From contig JAKSHU010000002.1 in assembly GCA_024399175.1 (NCBI GenBank), positions 1 to 36,898 on the forward strand: 36,898 bases of DNA, given 5' to 3'. The notes under the pieces are model-generated. The model was not told where the DNA came from. It made no database searches and was given only the letters and a program-made list of their open reading frames with translations. The translations under genes were made by a program, and so were the position numbers. This document shows positions 16,635 through 24,820 of this stretch, piece after piece; positions within the stretch are counted from its first letter, which is position 1, and each line of letters begins with the position of its first letter. This DNA is from an archaeon. GTDB taxonomy: Archaea; Thermoplasmatota; Thermoplasmata; Methanomassiliicoccales; Methanomethylophilaceae.

Positions 16635-17459
16635 TTACCACCCGAAGTAGGGAGCGAAGATGTGCTCCATGTCTATGAGGCCGACGGTCTCCCATCCGAT
16701 GTACAGGAGGACCGCGGCTAGTGCGAATGTGAAGACCACCCACTTCCAGGACATGCTCCTGGGCAGGCGGTAGATGGGGAGGTACCCCTGGTAGTTCCTG
16801 CATGCGAGCGACGCCTCGGACTTCTCGGCGAGCTCCATGGAGAAGATGAAGGTGCCGGCCATGGCACCTCCGTATGACTTTATGGCGGTCATGGGGCCGT
16901 TGTATCCCAGACGGCACTGGGCGGCGTCCAGCATCACGAGGAACCTCTCCAGGAGGAGGAACGCGTACCTGTAGATGAGGACGATCAGCTCCACCAGCTC
17001 CTTGGGGCACCTCAGGCTCCTGAGGGACTGTGCCAGGTGGGGAATGGGGGTGGAGCTCGCGAACGAGAGCATCAGGGTCACTCCGGCCACGGCCCTGAAG
17101 AAGATGAGCCAGGCCTTGTTGAAGCTGGTGACGGTCATGTGGACCTTGAACCACAGGAGCTGTCCGTCCCAGAGCGCGGGCTCGGACTCGTTTCCCATGA
17201 TGGAGATCATGCCGCTTCCGATGACCATGATGACGATGGCCTCGGCGATGCCGAGTGCCAGGATGGTCGGGATCCTCATGTTCGTGGAATACGCCATGAG
17301 GATTATTCCAATCGTGAATGTGATGAGGGGGACGACGATGCTGTCCGTGCAGAGGCCCACGATGAGGAGGGCCATCACGAGAAGAAGTTTACCCAGAGGG
17401 GCCCAGTCGAGCATCCTTGAGCTGTATGCGAGTTCATCCATCTCCAGCTGCTCTGACAT
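16635..17459 (-). CDS. cbiQ: Cobalt ECF transporter transmembrane subunit CbiQ
   Basis: The protein has 274 residues, with about six hydrophobic helices. The cytoplasmic coupling region has EcfT-type motifs: LDAAQCRLGYNGP, then SEASLACRNYQGYLPIYRLP, where the A-x-C-R-x-Y-x-G form contacts the ATPases. CbiQ is the T component joining CbiM and CbiN to CbiO in the membrane. It follows cbiN by 19 bases and ends 3 bases before cbiO, so it is mid-operon. Confidence 0.93.
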   Translation of the reverse strand: MSEQLEMDELAYSSRMLDWAPLGKLLLVMALLIVGLCTDSIVVPLITFTIGIILMAYSTNMRIPTILALGIAEAIVIMVIGSGMISIMGNESEPALWDGQLLWFKVHMTVTSFNKAWLIFFRAVAGVTLMLSFASSTPIPHLAQSLRSLRCPKELVELIVLIYRYAFLLLERFLVMLDAAQCRLGYNGPMTAIKSYGGAMAGTFIFSMELAEKSEASLACRNYQGYLPIYRLPRSMSWKWVVFTFALAAVLLYIGWETVGLIDMEHIFAPYFGW

Positions 17460-17478
17460 GGGCCTTCCTCCGGTTGTT

Positions 17479-17799
17479 TCACTCCTCGGCGGTCTCGCCC
17501 TTCTGGGCCTTGAGCCTGTTGGTGGCGGTGGTCACTCCGATGAAGTAACCGATGATGACCGCTCCGATGGCAGCCTGGAGGGCGAAGAGGAGGGACTCGG
17601 TCTCGCCGGGCATCTCGAATCCGATGGTGGCGAAGAGGTCCTCGGTCCACGGAGTGTATCCGTACTCCTCGACCACCTCTCCTCCGGCATCGTCGGAGCC
17701 CCCGAAGTCGCCGTTGACGGTGGCGAGGGTTCCGATGCAGAGGACGGCGATGATCGCGAAGCATCCGATGTAGATCTTCTGGTTCTTGGTCATGGACAT
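17479..17799 (-). CDS. cbiN: Cobalt transport protein CbiN
   Basis: The protein has 106 residues and two membrane helices (about 9-29 and 68-90). The extracellular loop FGGSDDAGGEVVEEYGYTPW and the block ETESLLFALQAAIGAVIIGY are CbiN signatures. CbiN is a small accessory subunit that inserts a loop into CbiM to help load Co2+. The ATG at 17799 follows GGAGGAGTG; a second in-frame ATG two codons on (17793) is possible. It lies directly after cbiM, with its ribosome-binding site overlapping the cbiM stop. Confidence 0.92.
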   Translation of the reverse strand: MSMTKNQKIYIGCFAIIAVLCIGTLATVNGDFGGSDDAGGEVVEEYGYTPWTEDLFATIGFEMPGETESLLFALQAAIGAVIIGYFIGVTTATNRLKAQKGETAEE

Positions 17800-17802
17800 T
17801 GC

Positions 17803-18489
17803 TCACTCCTCCTTGGCGAAGGGGTTGACAGGGTTGCTGTCGGCGATCTGGAACACGTCGGGCCTGGAGGTGTACAGGTACTGGGCGAACATTGCCAGCA
17901 CGAGACCCTCGATGATGGCGAGGGGCACCTGGGTGGCGGCGTAAACGGACATGAAGTCGACGAACGCGCTTCCGAAGTCGGCACCGTTGGTGGTGACGAC
18001 GTTGAGGGTCATCTGGATGGCGGTGACGACGTAGGTCATCAGGTCTGCGATGAACGCGGTGACCAGCATGGAGATGAAGACTCCGGCGTTGGTCTTCCTC
18101 ATGATCTTCCAGACGAGGAGACCGACGAGGGGACCGATGATTCCCATGGAGACGCAGTTGGCTCCGAGGGTGGTGAATCCTCCGTGTGCGATCAGGAGTG
18201 CCTGGAACACGAGAACGATGGTGGCAAGTACAGAGCAGACGCCGACTCCGTAGAAGACGACGGCGATTCCGGTACCGGTGGGGTGTGAACTGGATCCGGT
18301 GACGGATGGGAGCTTGAGGGAAGACAGCAGGAAGATGAAGGCACCAGAGAGGGCGACGATCATCTTCTGGTCAGGGTGCTCCCTGAGAATGAACAGTAAC
18401 TTCTTCAATCCGAATGCGAAGAACGGTATCATCACTATGAACCATATGATGCACCACATCGGATCGAGGTATCCTTCCATAATATGCAT
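17803..18489 (-). CDS. cbiM: Cobalt ECF transporter substrate-capture subunit CbiM
   Basis: The protein has 228 residues. The N-terminus MHIMEGYLDP is diagnostic: in this family the amino-terminal Met and His2 bind the metal with a later His, here in GSSSHPTGTG (His69). Seven hydrophobic segments follow, ending in EGLVLAMFAQYLYTSRPDVF. CbiM captures Co2+ (nickel in the NikM branch; the presence of CbiN here favours cobalt). It is first in the operon cbiM-cbiN-cbiQ-cbiO-cbiO. The start at 18489 follows AAGGAG. A 5' leader with a hairpin and upstream inverted repeats suggest regulation by metal or cobalamin status. Confidence 0.94.
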   Translation of the reverse strand: MHIMEGYLDPMWCIIWFIVMIPFFAFGLKKLLFILREHPDQKMIVALSGAFIFLLSSLKLPSVTGSSSHPTGTGIAVVFYGVGVCSVLATIVLVFQALLIAHGGFTTLGANCVSMGIIGPLVGLLVWKIMRKTNAGVFISMLVTAFIADLMTYVVTAIQMTLNVVTTNGADFGSAFVDFMSVYAATQVPLAIIEGLVLAMFAQYLYTSRPDVFQIADSNPVNPFAKEE

Positions 18490-18498
18490 TTAATTTAC

Positions 18499-18525
18499 TC
18501 CTTGTTGACTTTCCTGGAAGGAAAG
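18499..18525 (-). promoter_or_regulatory. cbiM leader hairpin and ribosome-binding site
   Basis: CTTTCCT (18509-18515) and AGGAAAG (18519-18525) form a perfect 7 bp stem with a 3-base loop, immediately before the AAGGAG ribosome-binding site (18499-18504 on the minus strand). The hairpin's own AGGA could hide or compete with the true site. It shows no cobalamin-riboswitch motif. Confidence 0.4.
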
Positions 18526-18535
18526 ACAGATGTCA

Positions 18536-18640
18536 CATAACCTATATCGAAACCATTATAATCCAATGGATATAAAACCATATGGGAAAATAATCCAACT
18601 GTAGGTTACATTTAGATACCTACCTCTTTTTAAAGAAAAA
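18536..18640 (-). promoter_or_regulatory. cbi operon promoters and GTAGGT/ACCTAC inverted repeat
   Basis: GTAGGT (18601-18606) and ACCTAC (18618-18623) form an inverted repeat with an 11-base spacer. A third half-site, TAGGTTATGT on the minus strand, lies near 18536-18545. Two leftward TATA-like boxes flank it: TTTTATATCC (about 18568-18577), predicting a start near 18547, and CTTTAAAAAG (about 18630-18640), predicting one near 18609 inside the repeat. The rest of the gap to the tRNA gene (18641-18818) is A/T-rich and shows only the tRNA TATA near 18786. Confidence 0.45.
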
Positions 18641-18818
18641 ACGAACGCACAATTGTTTTCTTTGTTGAACATCCACTCGTTTAGCGTCCATTTTCACGTG
18701 TTTTGACTAGACATATAATCCATCCAACAAAATGCATTCCCGAGCCATTGTAAAATTTCTGCATAGAGACGCATCCATCGAAATGGTTATATACCACCAG
18801 TAGATACTCTGTTCAACT

Positions 18819-18891
18819 GCACCTGTGGTCCAGCTGGTTATGACTCAAGCCTTCCAAGCTTGCTACTCGGGTTCGAATCCCGACGGGTGCA
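18819..18891 (+). tRNA. tRNA-Gly (anticodon UCC)
   Basis: The cloverleaf folds by eye. Acceptor stem GCACCTG pairs with CGGGTGC; the D arm has GTC/GAC; anticodon stem CAAGC/GCTTG closes loop CTTCCAA with anticodon TCC; the T arm is TCGGG/CCCGA with loop TTCGAAT; the discriminator is A at 18891. CCA is not encoded. It is intron-free. The upstream TATA (TTATATACC, about 18787-18795) places the start a few bases before the gene. Confidence 0.93.
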
Positions 18892-19107
18892 CTCATCTCT
18901 TCTTTTCCAGACTTTCTTTGAGCGCAACCTTATTGTTACGCCACCACCGAAAATCCTGATTCTGAGTGCTTTCCAGGTTTACGGCGATCAATCAGTCTGA
19001 CCATTCTATTCGGACATTTTCACGTTTGCCCAGATCGTTCGGGACATTACGTGCAACACCATAACCACACATGCTTTCAACAGGAGGCCCCTGCGAAATG
19101 GGGATGT

Positions 19108-19704
19108 TCATACCTCCCTGTCCAACAATTCTCCGACCAACATATGCACCCTGGTACTGGGATTGGTCCTGAAACAATCGATGTTGTCCCCGTCGTGCAG
19201 AAGCTTGTCCGCATTGGCAATCGCCATTTGGACCATCGGCATCTTGATCGGTATCCCCTCGGACTTCCTGTAGGGTTTCCCGAGATGGCTTTCCAACCTT
19301 TCCTCCAGTTCGTTCTGTTCATAAGGGGCTGTGACAGTTTCGAAATGCATCAGAAGCCATGTTTCGAAGGATATGTTTGACAGGAACAGTTCGAAACCCT
19401 CCTTCTCGCAGGCCTGCTGGAACGTCCTGATCATCCCCTCGTCATACCTGTGGTCCTCGTCGGTGATGATGACCAACCTGTCACCGTGTTTCAGATCGAC
19501 TTCCCTGTTGGACTTATGGCCTCTGCATTTCTTGAGGACGTTTTCCCAGCCGGACTTGCTCAGCTTGTTGGCCTTGATCCTGTGGTTCCTCAGCATCTGG
19601 TTTAGTTTTTCGAAGTACACCTTCTCCGAATCCCCATCCCCCATCACGAATATCAGTGGCTTCTCGCCACGGGTGTTCGAAGAACGGTATCTCGGATTAC
19701 CCAT
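19108..19704 (-). CDS. RloB-like protein, AbiLii-type partner of the AAA ATPase
   Basis: The protein has 198 residues. Motifs in order are FVMGDGDSEKVYFEKL (about 19-34, the TOPRIM-like Glu block), VIITDEDHRYDE (about 78-89, Asp-x-Asp), and SNISFETWLLMHF, all typical of RloB/AbiLii. These are predicted TOPRIM-fold nucleases that work with an AAA ATPase in phage abortive infection. The ATG at 19704 follows CGGGAGTG and overlaps the ATPase stop by eight bases, so translation is coupled. Base composition is less GC-rich than its neighbours, suggesting transfer. The 216 bases up to the tRNA hold no clear gene. Confidence 0.8.
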   Translation of the reverse strand: MGNPRYRSSNTRGEKPLIFVMGDGDSEKVYFEKLNQMLRNHRIKANKLSKSGWENVLKKCRGHKSNREVDLKHGDRLVIITDEDHRYDEGMIRTFQQACEKEGFELFLSNISFETWLLMHFETVTAPYEQNELEERLESHLGKPYRKSEGIPIKMPMVQMAIANADKLLHDGDNIDCFRTNPSTRVHMLVGELLDREV

Positions 19705-20956
19705 CGAGAACACTCCCGGACACGGTCAGGGGGATTGCGTCATAACGTCCGGAGAGATACGCCTTCAACACCAGGTCATCCTTGCGGATACCTTTGAAAT
19801 CGGATAGGCAGTACAGGGAGGAGGAACCGTCGAACTTGTCCTTGTTGGTGAAATAGAGCTGATCCCTCCTCACCAGTTCCTTGGTGTCGATGAGTCCGAT
19901 GTCATGGGTTATCGCCACCAGTTGGGAATTGTTAGGATTGTTGTCCTTCGAGAACTGTTCCACTATCCATCTCGTCAGGAGAGGATGGAGATGGGCTCCG
20001 AATTCATCGATGATCAGTGTCTTCCCGGTGCTCAGACTGTCGACGATCGGACCCATCAGACCGAACATGTACTGTGTTCCAATGGATTCCTCACTACCCA
20101 GATCAAAACGGACTTTGGCAGAGGATTCCGGCTGGATCCCATAATCGTGCTCGATGCTGACCTTGATTCCCTTCATGGAGGTGTGACTGCTGTTGATCAG
20201 GGCCTCATATTCCTCCAAAGGCAGGAACTTCCTGGCAGACTCCTTGTCGATCGGGAACTGGTCCACCCGATAATCCGTGATGGCGAAATCCGATTTCTGA
20301 AGACCTTTGATGAGAATGGACCTCTTTTCGGGATCCTTCTCGAAGTAGTCGATGGATGCCGGAACGATATCCCCTATCTGCTGGGACTCAAGCGTGACAA
20401 GGTTCATTATCATCCTGCGGACCTTGATGCACACCTCCTCGTTGTATTTCGCACCCAGGACGAGGTAGGATGTGGTCTTGGTGAGCAGTCCCAGCAACTT
20501 CCTGGATTTTCCCTTGAAGTCATCGATGCACTCATGTCTCTCGAAGACAAGTTTGGCACGTTTCATGGGATAGTGCTGCAACTTCTCGTGAACGATCCTG
20601 TCCCCGAGAAAGGATATCGAGTACTCGTAGAGGATGTCATCCTCAAGCAGTCTGATGTCGAATGAAACGGGTGATTTCATCGAGTCCTGATCGAGCTTGT
20701 AGGGCCTGTAGGGGAATTCCACGTCCTCCGTATAGGCATCGGTCACCATGAATTTAAGATCGTTGAATGCCTTGAATATGTAGGATTTGCCAGAAGCATT
20801 CGGTCCGAAGACCAATGCGGAGGTCAGCACCTTGCAGTTCATGGTGGGGCAGTCCACTATGTTGCCCGGATGTTCCTTGCGACTGGTGGCCTGCATGCTC
20901 AAGGTTGCTTTGTCTCTGAAAGGCCCGTAGTTCTCGACAGAAAAATCCACAAGCAT
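19697..20956 (-). CDS. AAA-15 family ATPase, AbiLi/RloA-like
   Basis: The protein has 419 residues. It opens MLVDFSVENYGPFRDKATLS, the usual start of SMC/OLD-like AAA ATPases, with Walker A FGPNASGKS (about 50-58), Walker B TLIIDEFGAHLHP (D317, E318) and a THD switch near 350. With RloB it makes a two-gene anti-phage module; the ATPase probably senses infection and controls the nuclease. An in-frame ATG 18 bases upstream (20974) exists, but the TATA near 20990-20998 predicts a transcript start between the two, so 20956 is preferred. GC content is visibly lower than in flanking genes. Confidence 0.82.
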   Translation of the reverse strand: MLVDFSVENYGPFRDKATLSMQATSRKEHPGNIVDCPTMNCKVLTSALVFGPNASGKSYIFKAFNDLKFMVTDAYTEDVEFPYRPYKLDQDSMKSPVSFDIRLLEDDILYEYSISFLGDRIVHEKLQHYPMKRAKLVFERHECIDDFKGKSRKLLGLLTKTTSYLVLGAKYNEEVCIKVRRMIMNLVTLESQQIGDIVPASIDYFEKDPEKRSILIKGLQKSDFAITDYRVDQFPIDKESARKFLPLEEYEALINSSHTSMKGIKVSIEHDYGIQPESSAKVRFDLGSEESIGTQYMFGLMGPIVDSLSTGKTLIIDEFGAHLHPLLTRWIVEQFSKDNNPNNSQLVAITHDIGLIDTKELVRRDQLYFTNKDKFDGSSSLYCLSDFKGIRKDDLVLKAYLSGRYDAIPLTVSGSVLDG

Positions 20957-20988
20957 GTTCTCACTGCTGCACATATTGCGATTGACAT

Positions 20989-21036
20989 AGATATAAGTAT
21001 TGATTTCAGAGCGATTTTTGTAAAAAATTTACAAAA
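20989..21036 (-). promoter_or_regulatory. Promoter and palindrome of the AbiL-like module
   Basis: A leftward TATA (ACTTATATCT, about 20989-20999) is preceded by a perfect inverted repeat: TTTTGTAAA (21016-21024), AAA, TTTACAAAA (21028-21036). The palindrome sits next to the TFB-recognition region, where a repressor could act. The 21037-21176 remainder shows nothing more. Confidence 0.4.
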
Positions 21037-21176
21037 TTCCATATGTAGTTATTAATTATCTGGGTTCAGGACCATCTTTTTACACCGGATGCTGCAAAAG
21101 GATTCGATCGATCGGGCAATCTGGTTTCAAGAAGATGGCCTTGAAATCCACGGGCTGTCGGTTGTCCGGGAACGGA

Positions 21177-22820
21177 TCACGTGAATTCCACGAGGGATAT
21201 GCCGTTCAGCAGCTCCGCAAGCTCCCGGATCTGTTCGGTCGACTGTTCGACCACCTCGTCCTTGTCCATGTCCATCAGACGGGCGAACGACATCATCAGA
21301 CCCATCATCGTCTCTGGATCCAGACCCACCATCTTGTCAAGGGTGGTGGCCATCCCCAGGGCGTTGATGGTGGATTCCGCATCCCTGTCCACGGCCGCCA
21401 CCAGCAGTCCTGCGATTGCCGCACGCATGACGGTGAAGGGACCGGCCTCCCTTCCCTCCCTGGCGATCTCGTACACATGCCTGATGTGAGACATGCCCTC
21501 ATCCTGTCTCCCTTCGGTGATCAGTGTCAGACCCAGACGAAGCCCGACGACCGCGGTGATGCCCCGGTACTCCGTCGCACCGCAGAACATTCCGCCATAG
21601 ATGTCCAGGAGTTCGCGCGAGATGGGCAGTCCGTCCGGCACGAGCTGCTCGAACAAGTCGCAGAAGAGGGATTTCAGACAGGTGTCGTGACAGTCGACAT
21701 CCGCGACCTCCTCCGCGTGTTCCAGGAACAGCTCCCTGAGACGTCCGTGGACGGCGTCAAGGACCTGTTCCTCCTTCCCGGGAGACATGCGGTAGTTCAG
21801 CAGGTAGTTGATCCTGAAGAAATAGCGATACCATGGGGCGCTTTCCTTCAGGGCCGTCTCCATCCTCCCCAGAACCTCCAGGGGATCGCCCGGGTACCCC
21901 ATAGCGTCCTCGACGGTGATCATATGCAGTGCGGCGAACTCCCCCTCGAGACCCTTCCCGGACAGATTCCTCAGCTCCGAGGGCCTGCTCGCGACCACAT
22001 TGCGCAAGTTGGCGAGACACAGGGCCTTCACGTAATCGGGATTGTCGGGGGACCTGTTCCTCCCCTTGAAACCCGAGACGATCTTCTTCAGACGTTTGTC
22101 CTTGTGGACGCGCATGTGGTAGTCCTCCAGCATCAGATCGAGCTCGTTGCCCAGGGACGGATCCCTCTGGAATCCCCCAGCGAGGATGTCGTGCCTCGCA
22201 TAGGTCCAGAACGGATGGGCGTCGCCGGCGTGGTGCAGACCGACCTCGTACCCGTCGTTGAGAAGTCTGAGGGGATATCTGGCATCGCAGGACGGACACA
22301 CCGCCAGGACGGCGTGCACCTTCCGGCCACCCACCTCCGAGAAGACTCCGTCGCGGTCCACGGAGGATGTGCACACTGTTCCGCATCTGCGGCAGGGGAT
22401 GTCGGGAATGTCGGGAATGTCGGGAACACTGGCGCCCTTCTCGACAAGAACGTTGACGACCGGATCGAGTCCGGAGGCCACGGCCCATTCCGCACCCACG
22501 TCCCTGAAGGAGGGGGAGATGAACTCCCTCCACTCCTTTCCCAGACCACACCTTCGCACCCGTTCCAGGAAATCGAAGAAGGAGTCGATGTCCACATCTC
22601 CTCGACGGTCCGGTCCGAACGCATCGGGGCCGGAGATACGGATGAACTCCTCCGCCTTCCTGAACAGGATGGAGTCCTCGACGATCCCCAGCAGATAGGT
22701 CTCGTCCCTGGCGGGAACGAAGCATCCCTTCTCGGGATCATACTGCAAGTCGTAGTCGAGCTCGGTGGCGATGATGCATCCTGCCCTGTTGACCTGGTCC
22801 ATCTCAATCCTGTCCTTCAT
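21177..22820 (-). CDS. Conserved-looking hypothetical protein with zinc ribbon
   Basis: The protein has 547 residues and I do not recognise its family. Residues 143-178 hold two Cys knuckles, CRRCGTVC and CPSC, spaced like a zinc ribbon. Just before is a PDIPDIPDIP stretch coded by three 9-base tandem copies (22401-22427). From about 200 on it is helical, with possible HEAT/TPR-like pairs. No signal peptide or membrane span is seen. The start at 22820 follows a TATA (TTATATC, near 22843) by about 20 bases; a second ATG six codons on is possible. It may be a repeat-rich adaptor like the Sel1 protein at 34806, but this is only a guess. Confidence 0.7.
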   Translation of the reverse strand: MKDRIEMDQVNRAGCIIATELDYDLQYDPEKGCFVPARDETYLLGIVEDSILFRKAEEFIRISGPDAFGPDRRGDVDIDSFFDFLERVRRCGLGKEWREFISPSFRDVGAEWAVASGLDPVVNVLVEKGASVPDIPDIPDIPCRRCGTVCTSSVDRDGVFSEVGGRKVHAVLAVCPSCDARYPLRLLNDGYEVGLHHAGDAHPFWTYARHDILAGGFQRDPSLGNELDLMLEDYHMRVHKDKRLKKIVSGFKGRNRSPDNPDYVKALCLANLRNVVASRPSELRNLSGKGLEGEFAALHMITVEDAMGYPGDPLEVLGRMETALKESAPWYRYFFRINYLLNYRMSPGKEEQVLDAVHGRLRELFLEHAEEVADVDCHDTCLKSLFCDLFEQLVPDGLPISRELLDIYGGMFCGATEYRGITAVVGLRLGLTLITEGRQDEGMSHIRHVYEIAREGREAGPFTVMRAAIAGLLVAAVDRDAESTINALGMATTLDKMVGLDPETMMGLMMSFARLMDMDKDEVVEQSTEQIRELAELLNGISLVEFT

Positions 22821-22904
22821 GAGTGTCCATCGGATTACAGATATAACAGCCTGATGACGGAATCCCCACCCAAACGATATAATCGGAGAGAATGATGACT
22901 CCTC

Positions 22905-23144
22905 ATGCGCACAAGGAGCGTCCTCATCGTACTGATCCTCTTCGTCGCCGCCATGATGATCGTGTCGGTGGAGTCCTACGTCTACTTCGACAGCGTCCTG
23001 GTGGTGCTCGGCCACGTGGTCGTCTGGATGATGATCCTCAGCATAGTTTTCGGGATCGTCCTCTACAGCTACGTCAAGATCACCTCGAGGTCGATCATCG
23101 ACCCCCTGGACCACGTCCTCGACGAGGAACAGGAAAAAGAGTGA
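22905..23144 (+). CDS. Small two-helix membrane protein
   Basis: The protein has 79 residues: a short basic start (MRTRS), two hydrophobic helices (about 6-24 and 31-55), and an acidic tail DEEQEKE. No family is recognised. A TATA (GATATAATC, near 22877-22885) makes the ATG at 22905 leaderless. It converges with the glycosyltransferase gene, ending 2 bases from its stop. It could be a small membrane partner of that enzyme, but their convergent orientation argues against cotranscription. Confidence 0.65.
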   Translation: MRTRSVLIVLILFVAAMMIVSVESYVYFDSVLVVLGHVVVWMMILSIVFGIVLYSYVKITSRSIIDPLDHVLDEEQEKE

Positions 23145-23146
23145 GC

Positions 23147-24346
23147 TCACACCTTCTTTATCGTCTCGAAGGTGTTGAAGTCCGGACGCTTCACCAGAGA
23201 GTACAGTATCGTGAACCCGTCGTAGAAGGCGACGGGGATCTGCAGCATGAACATCAGCAGCGAGATGCTGGGGCTGCGCATGTACAACGCGCCGAACTGG
23301 TAGTACGCGTAGAAGTTCACGAAGTTGATGATGCACATCAGGACGATGTACTCGCTCAGCGAGTCGGCGAACAGGAGCATATAGGGGAAGATGCCGAGGA
23401 GCAGCAGTCCCACGACCCCGTTGAAGTACATGTACATGTAGAAGAACCAGGTCCTGAAGCTGAGTCTCCTGACGACCCCGTCGTTGTGCAGGAGGGACCA
23501 GAACCATCTGCGGCGCTGCTTGTAGTAGTCGCGGGCGGTGGTGGGTGGGGCGATGAAGATGTTGCCCATAGGGATGTGTCCGAAGGTGTACTTCTCGGAA
23601 ATCCTGAGACCCATGATGAGGTCCTCCGCCCCGTAGGTGGCATAGTCCCATCCGATCTCGTGCTCCACGTCGGCCCTGATGACGATACCCTCGCCGTGGA
23701 CGAACTGAGGTTTACTTTTCAGATTGAAGTGCCTGCACCAGGCCTCGCAGTTGGCGATCCTTATGAGGTCGGACATGGAGGACAGGAGGTGCCTTCCGAA
23801 GGCCCTGAGCCTGATGCATCCCTGGGCACCCTCCTTGGTCAGGTAGTCCCTGACGTACTCGAGGTAGGGCCTGTCGACGATGCTGTCGTCGTCCAGATGG
23901 CAGATGTACGTCTCCCTTCCATAGCCCAGACGGTGGAGCTCCTCGATGCCGTACTGCATCGCGCGCATCTTGCATCTGGAACCCTTGGCGGTCTTGTAAT
24001 CGGAGGGGACGGTGATCATCCGGCATCCGTAGACGAAGGGGTCGCGCTCCTCCTTGACGACGAAGATCTCCGAGGCTATGTGGTAGCTCCTCACCTTGCG
24101 GATGATCTTTTCAACCACGTCGGTGGCCATCCCGTTGGTGGTGATCGCCACGATGACGTTGTTGGGGGTCTCCAGACGCCTCTCGTGCGACATCTCGTGC
24201 TCGTCGTCGGTGAAGAGGGCGACGGCCATCAGGTAGAGCTGGTACACCGCGAAGGGGGTGTACAGGAGCACCATGAGGAAGAACACCAGCTCCCAGGGGG
24301 AGGAGGTGTGGGTGGCGGAGAGGGTCGTGTCCAGGAGAGCTGCCAT
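23147..24346 (-). CDS. Membrane glycosyltransferase, family GT2 (egghead-like)
   Basis: The protein has 399 residues. An N-terminal helix (about 18-45) leads to a GT-A domain with DDDS (152-155, metal and nucleotide-sugar binding), GAED (239-242, catalytic acidic pair) and QRRRW (277-281, acceptor binding), as in processive GT2 enzymes. Three or four hydrophobic segments follow after residue 295. The arrangement and the long loop VHGEGIVIRADVEHEIGWDY resemble animal egghead-type beta-mannosyltransferases. It probably builds a surface glycan or glycolipid on the cytoplasmic face of the membrane; donor and acceptor are unknown. A TATA-like GGTATTATG near 24367-24378 makes it leaderless. Confidence 0.85.
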   Translation of the reverse strand: MAALLDTTLSATHTSSPWELVFFLMVLLYTPFAVYQLYLMAVALFTDDEHEMSHERRLETPNNVIVAITTNGMATDVVEKIIRKVRSYHIASEIFVVKEERDPFVYGCRMITVPSDYKTAKGSRCKMRAMQYGIEELHRLGYGRETYICHLDDDSIVDRPYLEYVRDYLTKEGAQGCIRLRAFGRHLLSSMSDLIRIANCEAWCRHFNLKSKPQFVHGEGIVIRADVEHEIGWDYATYGAEDLIMGLRISEKYTFGHIPMGNIFIAPPTTARDYYKQRRRWFWSLLHNDGVVRRLSFRTWFFYMYMYFNGVVGLLLLGIFPYMLLFADSLSEYIVLMCIINFVNFYAYYQFGALYMRSPSISLLMFMLQIPVAFYDGFTILYSLVKRPDFNTFETIKKV

Positions 24347-24434
24347 ATGGGAGGGTCATGGGGCTGTCGGCATAATACCTTGTTGGTCGGGATTCGTGTC
24401 TCCTCTCATATATGGCCCGGGAGATGCTGGAACC

Positions 24435-24791
24435 ATGCACGACTCCCTCACCCTCGGAAGGATCACGAGGATCTCCTTCGCCCTCAGACGCAGGCTCGTG
24501 GAGACCTGCGGGATCCCCGCCGACGCGATGACCTCCAACCAGAGGTTCAGAGTGGAGTTCGTGAGGAGGGCCGTCGGGGCGGGATGCACCCCCAAGGATG
24601 TGTTGGATGACATCCGCAGGGGAGTGTTCGGCAACACGGTGCTGATCGAGGTCGCCTTTCACGAGGGGAGGATCTCGGAGGAGCTCCGCGAGACATATCT
24701 GGAGATCCAGAGAGTCTGTGTTCAGAAACGGTGCACCTCGGAGGAGATCCCGCTGGACGAGTGGGAGAAACTACTTGGCATTGAGAAGTGA
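24435..24791 (+). CDS. Hypothetical protein, 118 residues
   Basis: I do not recognise a family. The protein is helical and highly charged (SFALRRRLVETCGIP..., VFGNTVLIEVAFHEGRIS, EIPLDEWEKLL). It has three Cys and no membrane span. The start at 24435 was chosen because a TATA (CATATATGG, about 24408-24416) lies at leaderless distance. The gene is divergent from the glycosyltransferase and convergent with the next gene. Confidence 0.6.
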   Translation: MHDSLTLGRITRISFALRRRLVETCGIPADAMTSNQRFRVEFVRRAVGAGCTPKDVLDDIRRGVFGNTVLIEVAFHEGRISEELRETYLEIQRVCVQKRCTSEEIPLDEWEKLLGIEK

Positions 24792-24820
24792 GAACCCCGA
24801 TGATCGGGGGAAGAAGGTTT

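Noticed and set aside
18490-18640. Cobalamin riboswitch before cbiM
   Set aside because: The predicted leader is only about 55-120 bases and has no B12-box-like sequence or multi-helix core.
18892-21176. Integrated element with attachment sites at tRNA-Gly
   Set aside because: No integrase and no second copy of the tRNA 3' end were found on the far side of the AbiL-like pair within the window.
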